DNA of 64,000 nucleotides from positions 31,611,583 through 31,675,582 of the forward strand of contig NW_004955404.1 in NCBI RefSeq assembly GCF_000276665.1, written 5' to 3'. Source of the stretch: Chinchilla lanigera (lineage: Eukaryota > Chordata > Mammalia > Rodentia > Chinchillidae). A program made the position numbers and the translations under genes. This document shows, in pieces, positions 11,477-26,400 of the stretch. The notes beneath the pieces are model-generated. The model was not told where the DNA came from, did not search any database, and saw only the letters and a program-made list of their open reading frames with translations. How positions within the stretch are numbered: the first letter of the stretch is position 1; each line of letters starts with the position of its first letter.

Positions 11477-14400
11477 GTGCGGCTGGGGTCGGGCCGCTCC
11501 CTGCAAAGCGCGGGACCGAGCAGCTGCGGGACGGGCCGCACTGCTCGGGTCCCCTCCTGATCACCCGTGACCCAGAACGTGGTCATCTCCAAAAATCCAG
11601 CTGTTACGTGTTTTCCCTTAAAAAGCAGAAAAGGCAGGGGAGCAGGACGAAGCAATTAGAGGCGCATTATAGGAAGCTGATGTCAGCATGAGGAATACCC
11701 ACTGTGTATGACAGATGCTCTTGTTAGCTGACATGGGCATTTGCCTCGCGCCGATTCTTAAATAAATACCTTTAAAAAATAATTGTGGAAAGCCGCTCTC
11801 AGGAAGAATGTAGAGATGTGACTCTAGGAGAGTGTCATTTGGCATGGAGGAAAGAGAGGGTTTTTTAGGGAAAAAGGAAAATCCCAGGGAATCTTCATAG
11901 ATGTGTTTCAGATGAGAACGCACCATTCACCATGGCACACAAGGGGGAAGGTTAGGGGAACACCTCTGGCCTTTTAATTTACCGGATCATCTTTAAATAA
12001 TTTGATGCCAGGTATACAGTAATGGGCGTAAACGATAATTCTTCATTCTAGAAATGATTTTTTAAAAATGACATACAGTGTATACAATATTTCAAGTTCA
12101 CTTAAAGAACTTTCCCATAGAGGGTCTTTAGCTTGTAATGTTTGAGTTTTCTCGAAAAAAGCGAATGACTGTCCTTTCATCCTGTTTTAAAGAACCCCTG
12201 AGGGGGAAATTCCACAGAATACAATGTCTTGGTAAACACCCCCAGTGCATATTTGCTTTGTTAGAAGTTCATTTTTTTTTTTTTTTTTTTGGTTAACACT
12301 AGGCAAGTAATTAAAATGTCTCTGGTCTTTTCTGTGGTGAAATTTTCCCTCTTCTTTGGGCTATCAGATTTTTCACTTTTTCTTAGCTTGTTATAGTTAT
12401 TGCTGTTAATTTTTCTGAATGGTTATTTATTTGCAAAGAATTCAGTTTAGCCCAACTACACGTATGTCATTTCACTGACCATTTGGGAGAAAATACGTTC
12501 ATAACATAAATAAATAATTGTTATTTTTGGAAATCACGAAGTGAGGATACGTTGCCTACAGTTTTGAAATCATTTCTATTTTGAGAAAAATATCTGTTTT
12601 GTATCTTGTAATTTAAGGCCAACTTAGTTTTGTGATTTTTCAACAAAGGCAATAAACATTTTGAGACAACTGATATTTGGAATTAAAATTTTTTGTTGAA
12701 TTGGATGTTGGAACATATGTGAAATAGGTATATTTAAAATATAGCAGTTATTTGTTGAATATTTTATTAGTTGGGTATTACAGAGTATTGTACCTATTTA
12801 CTGAGTATTAATTGTAAAGTGAGATTATTAGTTGAATATATAATTATAAAGTAAGATGTTAGGTTCTAATGAGTTGAAATTAATTGACATACTTTTATTT
12901 TTAAGGTTGGGCGCTTTGAGATTAACCTTATCAGTCCAGACACTAAGTCAGTTGTGCTAGAAAAGAATTTTAAAGATATCTCCTCTTGTTCTCAGGTATG
13001 TATTGAGTTATGTTGTAGTGTTTAAAGTACCAATTAACTACAGAACAACTGGGTCCCACAATCTACCACAAAATAGGGCATAAACCCCTTCAAATTTTAA
13101 TGTTTCCTAAACTTTTATTTTTATTAAAGAGAATTTGTTTAAAAATTAAAATTTGCTCATGTTTTGGTGTGTATGACAGTAACAAAATCCTATCTAGGAC
13201 CCTCAGCATCTGTCCTAAGAATCTGTCTTCATTTTGGTCAGTTATTTCCCTTTGTAAAGATACTTCATCAGATGTCTTCCAGGGATGGAATTCTTGAGGT
13301 GGAGAATTCTTTTGAAAATACCACACAGTTAGTGTTCCTCAGAATCTTGGGCAGTGGGACTTGTGGGTGTAACTGAGTCATGTTTGCTCTTTATGTCGGA
13401 GCAGGTAGTGAAAGGAGAACTCATGCCTGAATGTCTATTAATGCACATGCCAAGGTTGGAAGAATGTTTTGATATTTTGTTCTTTCAATTCACAAACTAT
13501 GTGTTTAAGTGTTTTAAAAATAGCTGGTATAGTGAATGTGTATGAGAGTATAATATTAGTTATAAACTGATATCTGACGACTATAGTGATATTTTAGAAT
13601 ATCTACCCTAAAGTTAGAGCTACCTAAATATATTGTAAACAAAGCAAGTACTTTTGAAGTAGCCAGAATAGAAGAAGTATCTGAATCCAAATATGGCCGT
13701 GTTATGTATGCAAAGATGCCTTTGAGGAGGTCGTTGGAATTGAGAATTAACTTCTTTTTTGGCCTGCTGACTTTGTGTACCTTAAAGGCATTGGATCTTG
13801 CCAAGGTCTCTGCCTATATTTTAATGTTGAAAAATCATGACTGCTTCTTTTTTTTGTTTTGTTTTGTTTTTGTTTTTCTCCGGTACCGGGAACTGAACTC
13901 ACGACCTTGCGCTTGCCAGGCAGGCGCTTTTGCCGCTGAGCTAAATCCCCAGCCCCCATGACTGCTTCTTAACTGTCCTGTCCTCCCTTCCTTCCTCCTG
14001 TCCCTCTTCTCCATTCCCCTCCCTTCCCTTCTGCTTTTCTTTTTCCTCTCAAATTTTGGAGTTAGCATTGCAGTAGTTATAATATTCAGAAATTGCCCCC
14101 CAAAGATGATAACACCATTTGTATATCTTGTCTGCTGTTTAACTCAATCTCAGCTAATAGATTTTCACTTCTAGTATTTTGTTTTGATATTGTGTTTCAA
14201 TTACCTAGAGACAAAATTATGTGGTATATACAAGCATTCTCTGGTAATTTAGTGACTGCATCTGAATAGAGGAAGAATGTATTGTAAATGTCTAAAGTCC
14301 CACTTCAAGGATACAGATTTGATAGAAAGATTATTTACTTTACCTGAACAGTATGTATTAAGCATTCTTATAATTGCATGTTTACTGAGGGTCCCTGCAA

Positions 14401-17400
14401 GATTAGAAACTCTGTGAGGGCAGCTGTGTTACTCTTGGTGCATTAGAACCGTCTGTGCTGACCTGGAATTTAACCCTTAGGTGCTCCATGAATGTTGAGT
14501 GATTGGGTCCATTCTGCACATGCGGCCTTGTGCCATGCACTGGGGAGACAGCGATGTATAAATCAAATATGGTTCCTGCTCCTGCAGAGCACCAAGAGAC
14601 ATCCTTAAAATGCAACACCTCCTGCCCCGCATACCCCATGCCTCCCAGTAAGGAAACAGGCAATGCTCACTGAACACCAAAAGGGGAAAAAAAAGACGGA
14701 AGATGCAGTTAAACCAAATATAAAACTGGCAGTTCAAATAGAACTTCTGCTTTTCCTTTGAATTATTAAAGGCAAACCTTACATTTGGTATTGTGTTCAG
14801 AAATTAAACAAAAGCGTGAAGGAAATGGGTGGAAAGGCCTCTCAGCAGAACACTGGTCGAGTGAGCTTGGGGCTCCTCTCTTACTCAGCGGGTCTGCTCC
14901 TATTGCATCCTCCCGCAGGACTGGGCGGATGCACAGTGTGGCTGTATTCAGGCACAGGCCTGCTTTGGAATACCGCACAACTACAAATGTTTCTTTCTTC
15001 AGAGTCAGTACACTGCTTTCCTGGCAAGAGTGGCGAGTAGGGAGTGGCTTTCTTTCCTGGAAACATTGCTACTACCTGGAAGACTCGCTGAGCTCATGAA
15101 GTCCTCTAATTTTTCCCATTTAGTACTAAAGTAGTAAAAAAATATTCTTTAGTCACTAATTAATTGTACCAGATTGCGCTTATTTTCAGTTTATGAATTG
15201 CAGACTTACTCCTCCTTACTGACTTCTTTCTCTTTGAGTTGGTTTCCTTTTTCCATAGCCACAGCATAGATTGCAATTACTATGACAAGAAGAGTGATTA
15301 CCATTTATCCAACATTCCAGGAACTGTCATATAGATATTTGTTAGTCTAAATCTTATATCCTTGGTAACAGGACTATTACTGCTATTTTGAAATGAAAAG
15401 TGGAGCCTGGAAGAGAATTATTAGCAATCTAGCACAGTTTATCATACGTAGCATATTTGTTGAACCAAGATTTAAGCACAAATGTGATTCAAAAGCCCCT
15501 TTCGCTTAAATTTTGGTGATTATAGGACATTTAAAAAATTTTTTTGCTCTGCCGGCTTTTCAAAGTACGTACTGTGCTTGCTGTTACAATAACACAGTGT
15601 CGTTGATTTATTGGCATGTATGTATTCAGACTAAATGAAAGTCACAAGTGATATAAATTTTTTATTAAATATAGCTGAAGTTATTTAGCCTGAATCTAGA
15701 AAGTACAATGATTTGTGAATGTGGATAAATGTCACTTGCAGTCGTATTTTGAAAATATCACTCTTTCAACAATGCGGCTTTTTAAGTGTCTGTGACTAGA
15801 ATAGACAAATAGTCTGGTGTTTTATGCAACTTTAGGGAATTGCATGGCATTTAATTCAAATATTATTGTTCCAATTTTAGTATATGTGCTGCCAAAGTGA
15901 GCACAATTCAAGTATTATCAATTGTGATTTTTCTCAGATTCTTAGCTTTCTGTAGACAACAACACAGTTTGATAAACTTTCTGACTGATGTTCTAAGAAG
16001 AAAATAAATTGAAAACACAATGACTTACAAACATGGAGTAGTGGTTTTATTGCAAGTCACAATGCATCATGCCATCAGTATTTTTTCTTCTGTGGCCCCG
16101 AGTCCCAGGGTGTTTATGGTGTTTATGAGAAACAAAACAATCAGCATTGGTCTCACTGTTTATCTTATATACCGACAGGCCATCCTGTAAGTTTGCTGTG
16201 TCCTTATGTTCCCTGTCACGTTACCGTGAAGAAGAAATACGTGGAAGTGGGAAAGTGTGGAGCTGATGTTGATTTCCTGTACTGTTAAAAGGATTCCCAT
16301 GAATGCTGTGTTGTCCTTCTTTCCTGTCATCCAGGGTATAAAGCATGTTGATCACTTTGGTTTCATCTGTCGCGAGTCTCCAGAACCTGGGCTGAGCCAG
16401 TACATTTGTTATGTGTTCCAGTGTGCCAGCGAGTCCCTGGTAAGTGGCTTTTCTGTTGTCCACACACTGCTCCCAACGTATCCCTCTTACAGAGGACTCA
16501 ACTGGGTGAACCCAAGCCTCACAAGGGGAAAAAAGGGCATCTAGAAACACACTGTTACCCCTCACCGCAGTGCAAAAGTAGACCAAAACAAATTGTCATG
16601 GAAAGTTTTAAACCGAGATACTTCCTCAGGTTTAACAAACACCAAGTTACCGTGATTATTTTCAAAAGGCAGGAAAAGACTGGAAAAAAGTGGTTACTTT
16701 TCTCATTGCTCAAACAAGAAGATAAGAAAGGCCATTGACCTCTGATTTTCTTTATTGCTGTAACAAGCGTGTCAGGAGAATAAAGAACTATTTGTTTTTT
16801 CTCTTTATCATTAGCCCCTCTACTCAGTTTTAGAATCTTTTTTCCTTTATGGTTTTATCTTAACCTTCATTTCCTTCCTTTGACATTTAAGTCAGTTCTT
16901 TCCAGTATTTCCTTTTCCTGTCTTCTATTACATGAATAATTAGAGTTTGAGAAGAAATACATAAGACAGATTTAGAAATACACTTGACTAGTAATTATGT
17001 TAATTTCTTTGTTTCCTCAAAGTTTTACTTATTCTTGTGCCTGTGCTACCCCCTCAACCATTTTAATTCAGAGGTACAGATATATACACTGCCATTCTTT
17101 GGCGAATTTACAGAAAATTATTTTCTTAGCCATGTAATTCTCCCGCCAAAACACATCCAACTTAGACCTGTGCACACAAGCTGGGAGCATTACCCTTGTT
17201 TCCTTGGTACACGGCACAGTCACCCCTGCTTAGCTCTCTCCTTCCGCATTCCCTGTGAGCACCATTTCCTCAGTTTAGAAACCTTAACGCGTTCTTTGTC
17301 CAGTTGTTTGTCAATTTTATTGACTGAAAGAGAGAAATGTCTCTTTCAGCCATCTCATCATCTTTTCCTCTTCAATACCTGGAATTGTCTCACTGGTGTC

Positions 17401-20400
17401 CTGACTACTCTGCCTGCCACTGGTTTAATCTGCCATCTACTTACTGTCCTTCCTGTCTATATTGTGCTGGGGTTTTCCATTCATCTAACCTCCTCCCAGG
17501 AGCCCCATTTGTGCCTCTTTATTAAAGGACAACATCTACGTCATCTAGCACATGGGCATTCATTCTTCTCCAGCCCCTTACACAGTTACCCCCCAAGTGC
17601 AGACGCAGGCCGTGCCCGTTCTTCTCTGTGTCTTCACACGTGTTGTTCCTTCTCATAGCTCTTCTCTGAGCTAAACACAAAGCCTGGTTTGATGGCTGCT
17701 GTCATGGAGATTTTCTTTTGGTTTGTTCCTGAAATCGGCAAGTTTGAGAGTAGTGCATGGGCCACAAGCACGATCAAGGGTGTTTTTGTTTTTCAGTGCT
17801 GTGGGTTGAACCCATGGCTTCATGCATACTCGGCAAGCACTCTACCATTGAGCGGGCCCCTCAGCCTGGGATCTGCGGCTTCAGCGAGTAGCTGGAACTC
17901 CCTGAAGGCCCCTGGTGGGTTGCTGTGTGGAGTGAGGAATCTGCATGTCCCAGGAGGCCAGAACTGGGTTCTCTGCCTTTCATCTATGAGGCTGGCCATG
18001 GGGCAGGTCAGTCTCCAGGGGCACCTATTACTGAGTAGGGAGGAATGACCTCTGTTCACCTTCTCTTTCCCACTGCTTCATCAGCAGTAAAGCAGGCGTG
18101 GCCTTGCTCTACCATAGCCCAGACGCTCTTCCTCTTCACTTCTCCTGTGGGTTATTCAGGACCAGTTGGATCATCTCATCCTCCTGAAGACTTTCCGGAC
18201 TCCCTTTCTCAGGCATCGAGCCATATCACTGTCCTGCTTTCCGCAGCTGGCTCACAGGTCTCTCAGTTCCCACCGAGGCCCTGTTCTTTTCACCTGTTTA
18301 CTTCACTGGCCACTCCATTGACTTATTCACTTGGTATTTCTGGGCTGTGCTTTGTATTTTCCTATTTTGAGGGACAGGTCAGGTGCTTTCCTCTGAACTC
18401 CAGGCGGCTGTCTGCTGTCTTCCAGGTGCTGGGCAATCTCTGTTCACTACAGCCCTTTCATTAAAAGGAAAATATTTAACACCTTCATGTTTTACTCTCT
18501 TTTCTGAGTTTTGTTTTATTTTGAGGGTTTAGTTTTTGCATTTTGTCCCCATGCTTGTAGATTAAATTTTGAAACAGATGTCACAGGAGAAGGTCTGGGA
18601 CCTGGTGCCTTTCCCTGCTGTACTCTCTGACTAAGGCATTTGCCGGTGCTGGCTGTGCACACCCTCCAGTTCCTGTTACTTGAAGCAGTATGGAGTTTGA
18701 GTTTTGGCCTCATTCTTAAGAAGGCTCATTCAACTCTGTTTCATTTTATCAGTAAGCATCTAACTGAGTAGTGAGGTATCAGAACTACAAGCCAGAAGAA
18801 ACATTACATGTATATTTCCTGTGTAATCAGGGATGGCTCCAACAACTGACAAACGAAACAAAACAAAATAGTCAGTTATAAGTTATATGAGTTGAAGCAG
18901 CGTTATGATTGATGTGGCTTGGCATTTGTAATAAGACAAAAACATTGCAAAACCGTGCATGCTGACACCTCGTCTCAGCAGCAAAACACATAATTGGCAT
19001 TGTCTTCTGCTTCTTTGTAAAGTTGTTGTGAATTAGTGTTCTGAGGGGCCCTGGAGAGAGATACAGGAAGTTGAAATGCTTAAAGCTGCCCTCTCACCCT
19101 CTTATTTCTACCTTTCCCTCTCTCTTTTTCCTCCCCTCCCCTCCACTTTCCTCCTCTGCCTGTCTCTCCTTCCCTCCCTCCCTCCCTTCCTTCTTTCCTT
19201 TCTTCCTTCCTTCCTTCCTTCCTAGAGCTATATAGACAGGTACAGCTCTTTTTAAACTAATCTTATTAAACCAACACTTGACATTTGTAGAAAATATTCT
19301 TTCTTTACAATACTTTCTTTAAAGAGTATGAAAAAAAGTGCAAACTACTGATATTTATAGACAAAGAAAATCTAAGTGCTGTAAGTACGGGAAAAAATAT
19401 AAGCAAAACAAAAATACAACAGAAAGGGGGAAAGAAAAGATCACTGCTACTCAGGAGTCAGAATTTATAAGTGGTTAATAGTTAATAAAATAAACATGAT
19501 ATTTAATTAGAAATGAAATAATAATGTCTTTATGAAGAATGAGGTACATATTCTAGGAAGTTATCTTTTATATCTGGTATGGATTATATTTGTAAAAGTA
19601 AATTACTCAATAATTAAGGAGCAAGAAAAGTAGGAAGGCTAGTAGGTAAAGAGGTAAGTTCAAGTTTTGGATGTGTTTTACATGACAAGTTGTAGCTGTT
19701 TTAGGGAAAAGCAATAATCTATGAAGAGTATATCATCTGAAGAAAGACACAAATAATTGGCATCATGTAGCCCAGGAGCAAGAAGTGTGGGATGTGACTT
19801 TGGCATATGAACAGGTGTGTGAGAACTTGCACACAGCATAGCATATAGTAATGGGCCTAAAATCTAACAGATACAGAACTGAAACAGACCAACAATAATT
19901 ATTAACAATTGTTAAAATAGGTTTGATTCCATACTTTAATAGATAGTTTGAAATTTTACATTTTTCCAGAGAATTAGTTCTTTTGAACTCTCTTTACACA
20001 GTGTATGATTCTTAGACTTATCTAAAATGCTATCTAATACTGTTTGGTGTGTAATATTTATGAGCATTATGTTTATTGTAGATTTTTCCTTAGTACCATA
20101 AATTAACTTTCTTTTACCAAACTCATGCTGTTTACTGGGAATGTAATTTTGCTGGATGGCAATGCCAAGACTACTTTGTTTTTGTTTGCATGTAGTTGAT
20201 TTATCTTTGTCTTACTTTGCTTTTAACTTTTTGATATGACTTTTTTTTTTTCTTGTTCTAGCATATTGAACTAACTTGAACTTTTAGTCACACTCTTCTC
20301 AGGATAGACTTTATAGGCCAGCTGGAAAATGTGATGGATTTTAGAAAATAAAACATTTAGCATTTTATTAGTCAAATACAGTTTTTAGAACTGTTTTATT

Positions 20401-23400
20401 GCCAGGTGATGTTGGTCACTATATTTCAGACAACACCTCTTGTTTCATCTAGAAACTGAGATGATAGAACCAGTATTTAGTATTTCCATGGGGTCTTGTA
20501 CAATGCAGAATTATTAAGTAACTAGTAATCTCTGTGAAAGCTATTTATGTTACTAAGCCACTTACTAGCTGTTCAGTGTCTTAAATAAATGGAAAACAAG
20601 AAAATACAAATCAGTGTTTGCAGAAATAATTAAATTGCCTCTGAATATTCAACAAGGCAAATGAAATAAAAATGTAAAGACATGAAACATGCAGTGCTTT
20701 TAGTTCCAAGAATTAGTTTTTATTTTTAATTATAGTATAAAATGGAATAATTCATTTTTATTTATGCAATGCTATGAAGTTATTCTTAAGCCTTTTTAAG
20801 GTTCCTAATATAATAAAACATAGCAACAAAGGTTAGTTAACTGCTTAGTGTTTGAGCTTTGCTTTCAGGTATATTAAGGAGGTAAAATTTCTTGTTACTC
20901 TAGTTTGCTCATACATTCAAATGGAGAAACAGATTAAATTCTTTAATAACAACTTCTTGGTAAACCAGGATGTAGGGGAAAAGAGAGCAAAAATGATTTT
21001 GCAAGTGTGGATTCGGTAGCTGTGCTATCTAGGTTCTAGAGTTTCCCACACCATGTGGGAAAAATCACATCTTACACTAGTGATTGTGTTACAGAAAAGA
21101 CATGCAGCTGGATGTCGTTTCACAGTGGCCAAGGATGAGCTGTTAGTTGGTTTCAAAGAATCACCCACGAAATTGACAGATTGCACATTCATATTTCTTG
21201 ACTGGGTCAATAGACGAGCAAGAAAGAAACCAGCCTGCAGTTTTCAAGCTGCTGGCCTGGTTGTGAGACCCAGATGTCAGACACTGTGATGTCACTTTCT
21301 AGTACCATAGATCAGAACTGGAATCATAAACCTGAAGCTTGTAACAAGAAGACTAACAGTGAGGGGCTGGGGATTTAGCTCAGCAGCACAGCGCCTGCCT
21401 GATAAGCGCAAGGTCATGAATTCAATTCCTGGTACTGGAAAAAAACCAAAAACCACCCCCCCCACCAAAAAAAAAGAAGACTAACAATGTTCATAGTCAT
21501 TTCCCACCATTTAAATTGAAGTCTTTTCCTCCCAAACGTCACTTGAACACATGGCTTATTTGGTTTTACACTAAAAATGACTCAGAAGATTAAAGTAAGA
21601 AGGGTACTTATTAACACAAGCGAATGTCTTCTTTATACTGTACATGGCAGATAAACTTCCAAAGAGCGCTTTATCTGATAAGCCATTTAATTAAAGAAAA
21701 ACCTCATCTACTAATTAAACTGTCTGTGATAGCGTAACGCTCCATGGGATTTGAAAATAGCCTTCTAGTAACAGATGAGTATTGCATTACACACATTGAA
21801 ATGGTCTTATTTCATCCAGCTTTCAATTATATGGATGAGAGGTCTGACTTCAAGACTTAATTTTTTTCTCTCTGCCAGCTCTGTACCCATCAAAATTCTA
21901 CTATTATTTGGTCAGCAGCCACAAAAGCTCACATTGCTGTTGGGTTTTAATGTTTCCATGAAAGCCAGCTTGTATAGATGAGTTTTGTTCCTTCTTGTAG
22001 GTCGATGAGGTCATGCTGACTCTGAAGCAGGCTTTCAGCACGGCTGCAGCGCTGCAGAGTGCCAAGACCCAGATCAAGCTGTGCGAGGCCTGCCCTATGC
22101 ACTCTCTGCACAAGCTCTGTGAAAGGATTGAAGGTACAGTATAACTCGGCCTTGCCAGAGAGGAGTTTGCTTTGGCATTTGGGAAACGAGAGAGTCCCTA
22201 CTGTCACTGAATAGTTCTTTGTTTCTTTAGGAAACAAGACCCAGAGAATCATTTTTCATGTCCAGTCAGACTTGAGTGGGCTGTCAGTCTCTCCTAGGTG
22301 CTTGCCTTGCCCTCTCTGTTTCTCTCTCCTTTTTCCCTGATGAATGCCCTTCAGGAAGGGACTCGGATTTCCCACACTTCTTAACTCCTTTCTGTGTGCA
22401 CAGTGGGAACTGAGCAAATATTTGTTGGACAAATGAAGGGAGGCAAAGCCATTACAGAGTGTTTAATTCTTCTTTTTGTTTCCTCTTACTTGGTGATGTG
22501 TGCTTACTCTTTTTTTCTAAAAGTGTAGCACTTTACTGAAACTTGCTTGGCCTTTGAGGGGCATTTGTGAATGACAGATCATGGAGGTGATATCATGGAG
22601 CATGTTTTTCAAAAAATGTGTTCTGAGAGGAGGAAGGGCACAAGGGAGAGGTGACCCCATGGTTCAGCTTTCCTGTCCTTTCTTTATCTCTCCTAACAAA
22701 AAATGTTGAAAACTGCTGCACAAAAGGAGAGACTGAATTTAATAAAAGTAAGTCGTGTCTGCTATGGACCAGGCAATGCGCTGGTTACTGGGATACAGAA
22801 ATGGTTGAGATATGGCCTGTGCCTCTAAAGAGCTTTCAGTCCAGAGTAGAACACAGGCTCCAGGAGCAAAGAAATTCAATTCAGCATAATAGATGGAAAG
22901 AGTGCACACTCCAGGGCAAAACAGGGAGCTGTCTCTACTTACTGCAAGTGCAAGATATGATTTCTGTTGTGTAGACAGCGGAATCTGAGGCGTGTGGCAA
23001 CAACAGTGACGAGCAGCAACATGAGCCACACGGCTGTTAGCCAAAGCTACTTCAATTTAGTATTCAGATTTAAAATTCATAGCCATTATTTTATAGAATG
23101 CAAATTATTTTGAAAGACATAAAATGGAAAACCACAAAAGTAGGATATTCTTTTATGTATGCTCAAGGGAGCGTGGTAAACTTCTGTTAGGGTTGTGGAG
23201 CTGAATTACCGAGGAGATGGTGCTGGGTCAATTAGGTATCCAAAGGGGGATAGATCCCTTCCGCTTACCCAACTTAAAAGGCATCCTAGGTAGATCAGAA
23301 ATCTCAGTGTAAACAAATCAAATATTAAAATCATTAAAGGACAAAGAATAGTCTTATTTCTTAAAGAAGGAAGGTTTTAGTGAGCTATAAAAATGTAAAA

Positions 23401-26400
23401 ATTATTAAAATAAGACTTGCAGATTTGACTTAATGAAAAATTTAACATATTTATGCAGCAATAACTGCTTATATTGGAGTAAAATAGTAAGCAACGAATG
23501 AGATAGCAGATTAATATCCAGAATTTATAAAAACTTTAATTTATAAGAAAGAGATGTAATTATTCAATAGACAATTGTGCAAGTTTTATTAAAAGCATTT
23601 CTCAGAAAAGGAAATTAAATAGTCCAATAATGAAAATGAGAAGTTACTGAATCTTACTTGTTTTCATTTGGAACAATAAGATACTCATGAGATCAACTAC
23701 TAGAGAAATTTTAAGGATATTGGGATATTTACACAATACTTACCAACTAGCCTTTTCAGGAGAAAAATTAATATAAACTAATTAACATAAATTTCACATG
23801 CTGTGTTAACCAAAAGGTCCATGTCTTAATAAGAAAAACTTACATATGTGTGCAAAAGTTGACATTTTCATGGTTGTATTATTTGTGAGTAATGGAATAT
23901 TGGGAAAAAAGGAAAGGTCATCAATGTTATAATTGAAGTATAGTCATATAAAGGACCAACTGATGGAAATGAATTGGAACTATATGCCAAAGTGGATATA
24001 TCATTTTTATTTATTTATTTCATTTATTTTTTTATTTTAAAGAGAGTAGTAAAAAAAAACTATAGCAACATACCAATATCACAGACATAAACAAAACAAA
24101 GCAAAAACATTAAAAGTGATGCAGGGTTTCATAACAAAATGATAGGAATTAACAGTGGTTGCTATATTACATATTGTTATATTCAGCTACATTGCTCAGA
24201 TTACCAGATATAAGAATGTAAGATTGTTCAAACCATTAAAGAGAATAAAAAAATAATTATTGAATAAAACTTTAGAGATAATACAGAGTTTCATTAGACA
24301 AGATGGTAGGAATTCANNNNNNNNNNNNNNNNNNNNNNNNNNNNNNNNNNNNNNNNNNNNNNNNNNNNNNNNNNNNNNNNNNNNNNNNNNNNNNNNNNNN
24401 NNNNNNNNNNNNNNNNNNNNNNNNNNNNNNNCACACACACACACACACATATTGCCTTCCTTTCTTTTTTCTTCTTTCCCTCATCCCAATTGTTTCTTCC
24501 TTGGAGCAATTTCTTTCCTTTTTTTATCATTTAGTGTAAGTTTTGAGTTTTCCTTACTTTTTCAGGTTCCTACACCAGGGAAACAATATGATGTTTACAC
24601 ATGTGGGTCCAATTTATTTCACTTATGAGTGTGGTATCTAGTTCCATTCATTTACCTACAAAAGCTTTGAGTTTATCTTCTTTTATAGCTGAGTAATGCT
24701 CCGTTGGATAAAAATACCACATTTCTTTTTATCCATTCCTCAGTTGATGGGCATTTGGGTTGTTTCCAAGATTTAGTTGTAACAAATTGTGCTGCTATAA
24801 ACATGGGTGCACATGTATCGCTGTGGTATGATGCTTTGAATTCTCCTGGGAAAATGCCCAGAAGGGGAATAGCTGGTTTAAATGGGACTTCCAATCCTAG
24901 TTTTGTGAGGAGTCTGCACACTGATTTCCACAGTGTTTTCACCAATCTGCGCTCCCACCAGCAGTGGAGAAGGGTCCTTTTTTCCCACAGCCCTTCCAGC
25001 ATTTGTTACTAGTTATTTCTTGATGACAGCCATTCTTTCTGAGGTGAGATGGAATCTAAATGTTGTTTTAATTTGCATTTCTCAAATGACTAATGATGTT
25101 GAACATTTTTAAATGTATTTATTCGCCATTAGTATTTCTTCATCTGAGAAGTGTGTATTGATCTCAGATTCCCATTTTTGGATTGGGTCTTTGAATTTGG
25201 GGGCCTGATTTTTAAAAATTCTTTATATGTTCTAGATAGAAGTCCTTTATCTGAAGGGCAGTTGGCTAAAATTTTTTCCCAGTTCATAGGTTTTCATTTT
25301 ACTCTATTGATGATTTGTTTTGATGTGCAAAAACTTTTCAGTAAGCTGAGATCCCAGTTGTTGATTCTTTGAAGTATTTCCCATGCAGTTTGGTTTTTGT
25401 TCATGAATTCTCTGCCTATCCCTATGTCTTCAAGATTTCTAACTACTTTCTCTTCCAGTAGATTTTGTGTTTCTGTTTTAATATTTATGGATAGCTCTTA
25501 AAACTTTATTGTTGAGTGAAAAAATAATCTACTAAATAACATGTACTAAATATATATATCTGATATATATATGCTATAACTGAAAGAATATATGGAATAA
25601 CGCATTACTTTAAAAAAACGTTGATCTTCTTATAGAGTTAAAGAACATTTGCGTAGAGTTTTTCTAAGTATTCCTCCCCTGTTATAACGTGTTATATATA
25701 GTAGAACACAAATAATTAGAGCAGGAAATTAATAAAATATTATTACCCAAAGGAAACACTTCATTTGATCTTTATCAGCTTTCTCATTAGTGGGTTTTGG
25801 TTTCAGGATCCAATCAGGGTCTCATGTTGTATGCAGTTATTGCACTGCCCTGGTCTCCCATATCCTGTGTGCAAACCTCTTATCAGTTTCTCCTTATCAT
25901 CTGGGGATGTGAATTAATTTCAGACTGTGTTTTCTCAAGAACCTTTTAAGTAGACTTTTCCAGCAAATACTAAGCTAAGATCGTGAGTGGTATACTACCA
26001 TCAAAATGCATTTCAGTTTTCTATATGTGAATGTGGAGTGCAGAGGTGTTCACAGTTTTGCTGTGTGTTACACAAAGATAGAGTTAAGAGGTTTTTGCAT
26101 GCAGTTCTTGGAAATATGCGATGGGTCTAAATTCCACACGATACAGTTATCTGGAACAGGGCCAGCAATATTGCAGTTGCAATAGGCCAGTTCTGCTTCT
26201 TTTGAAACAATGGATATTCCATTATATAAAATAACCACATTTCTTTTTATCCATTCCTCAGTTGATGGGCACTTGGGTTATTTCCAAGATTTAGCTATGA
26301 CAAATTGTACTGCTATAAACATGGCTGCACATATATTGCTGTGGTAGGATGTTTTTAATTCTGGAAAGCTACCCAGAAGGGAAATAACTGGGTCAAATGG

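Larger units (their letters stand above)
12996..16334. other. Intron 3
   Basis: Holds an ID-like SINE (13850-13956), a CT-rich stretch (13976-14045), a MIR (about 15294-15500) and, at about 14460-14720, sequence resembling an ancient dispersed repeat. No gene is seen. Confidence 0.85.
16440..22000. other. Intron 4
   Basis: Holds an ID-like fragment (17781-17870), a pyrimidine-rich microsatellite (19100-19225) and an ID-like SINE with target-site duplication (21363-21473). Between 17000 and 18470 the sequence is pyrimidine-rich with long chance reading frames and no coding signature. The rest is AT-rich and unremarkable. Confidence 0.85.
24003..25490 (-). mobile_element. L1 3' segment, minus strand
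   Basis: From about 24600 rightward the + strand is the reverse complement of the L1 ORF2 3' part (for example ctgctataaacatgggtgca and tccattcctcagttgatggg), continuing to about 25490. The left part is L1 3' UTR-like, shares short blocks with the UTR of the L1 at 26214-27257, and is interrupted by the N gap and a CA run. Boundaries are approximate. No intact ORF2. Confidence 0.8.

Noticed and set aside
10910..11506. Antisense open frame of 198 codons opposite exon 2
   Set aside because: A shadow of the GC-rich coding strand; low-complexity Leu/Gly/Arg composition.
11310..11691. Other-frame reading frames over the end of exon 2
   Set aside because: Arg/Pro/Ala-rich shadows caused by high GC; the real frame is fixed by splice phases and homology.
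16984..17658. Open frame of 224 codons on + strand
   Set aside because: Ser/Leu/His-rich, no recognisable domain, in pyrimidine-rich intron sequence with no splice or codon signature tying it to a gene.
21363..21440. tRNA-Ala-like sequence (and similar at 43486, 51136, 54663)
   Set aside because: These are SINEs: A tails and target duplications are present and the cloverleaf 3' half is degenerate, so they are not tRNA genes.
24673..25002. Reading frames of about 100 codons within L1
   Set aside because: Fragments or antisense of L1 ORF2 remnants, not host genes.
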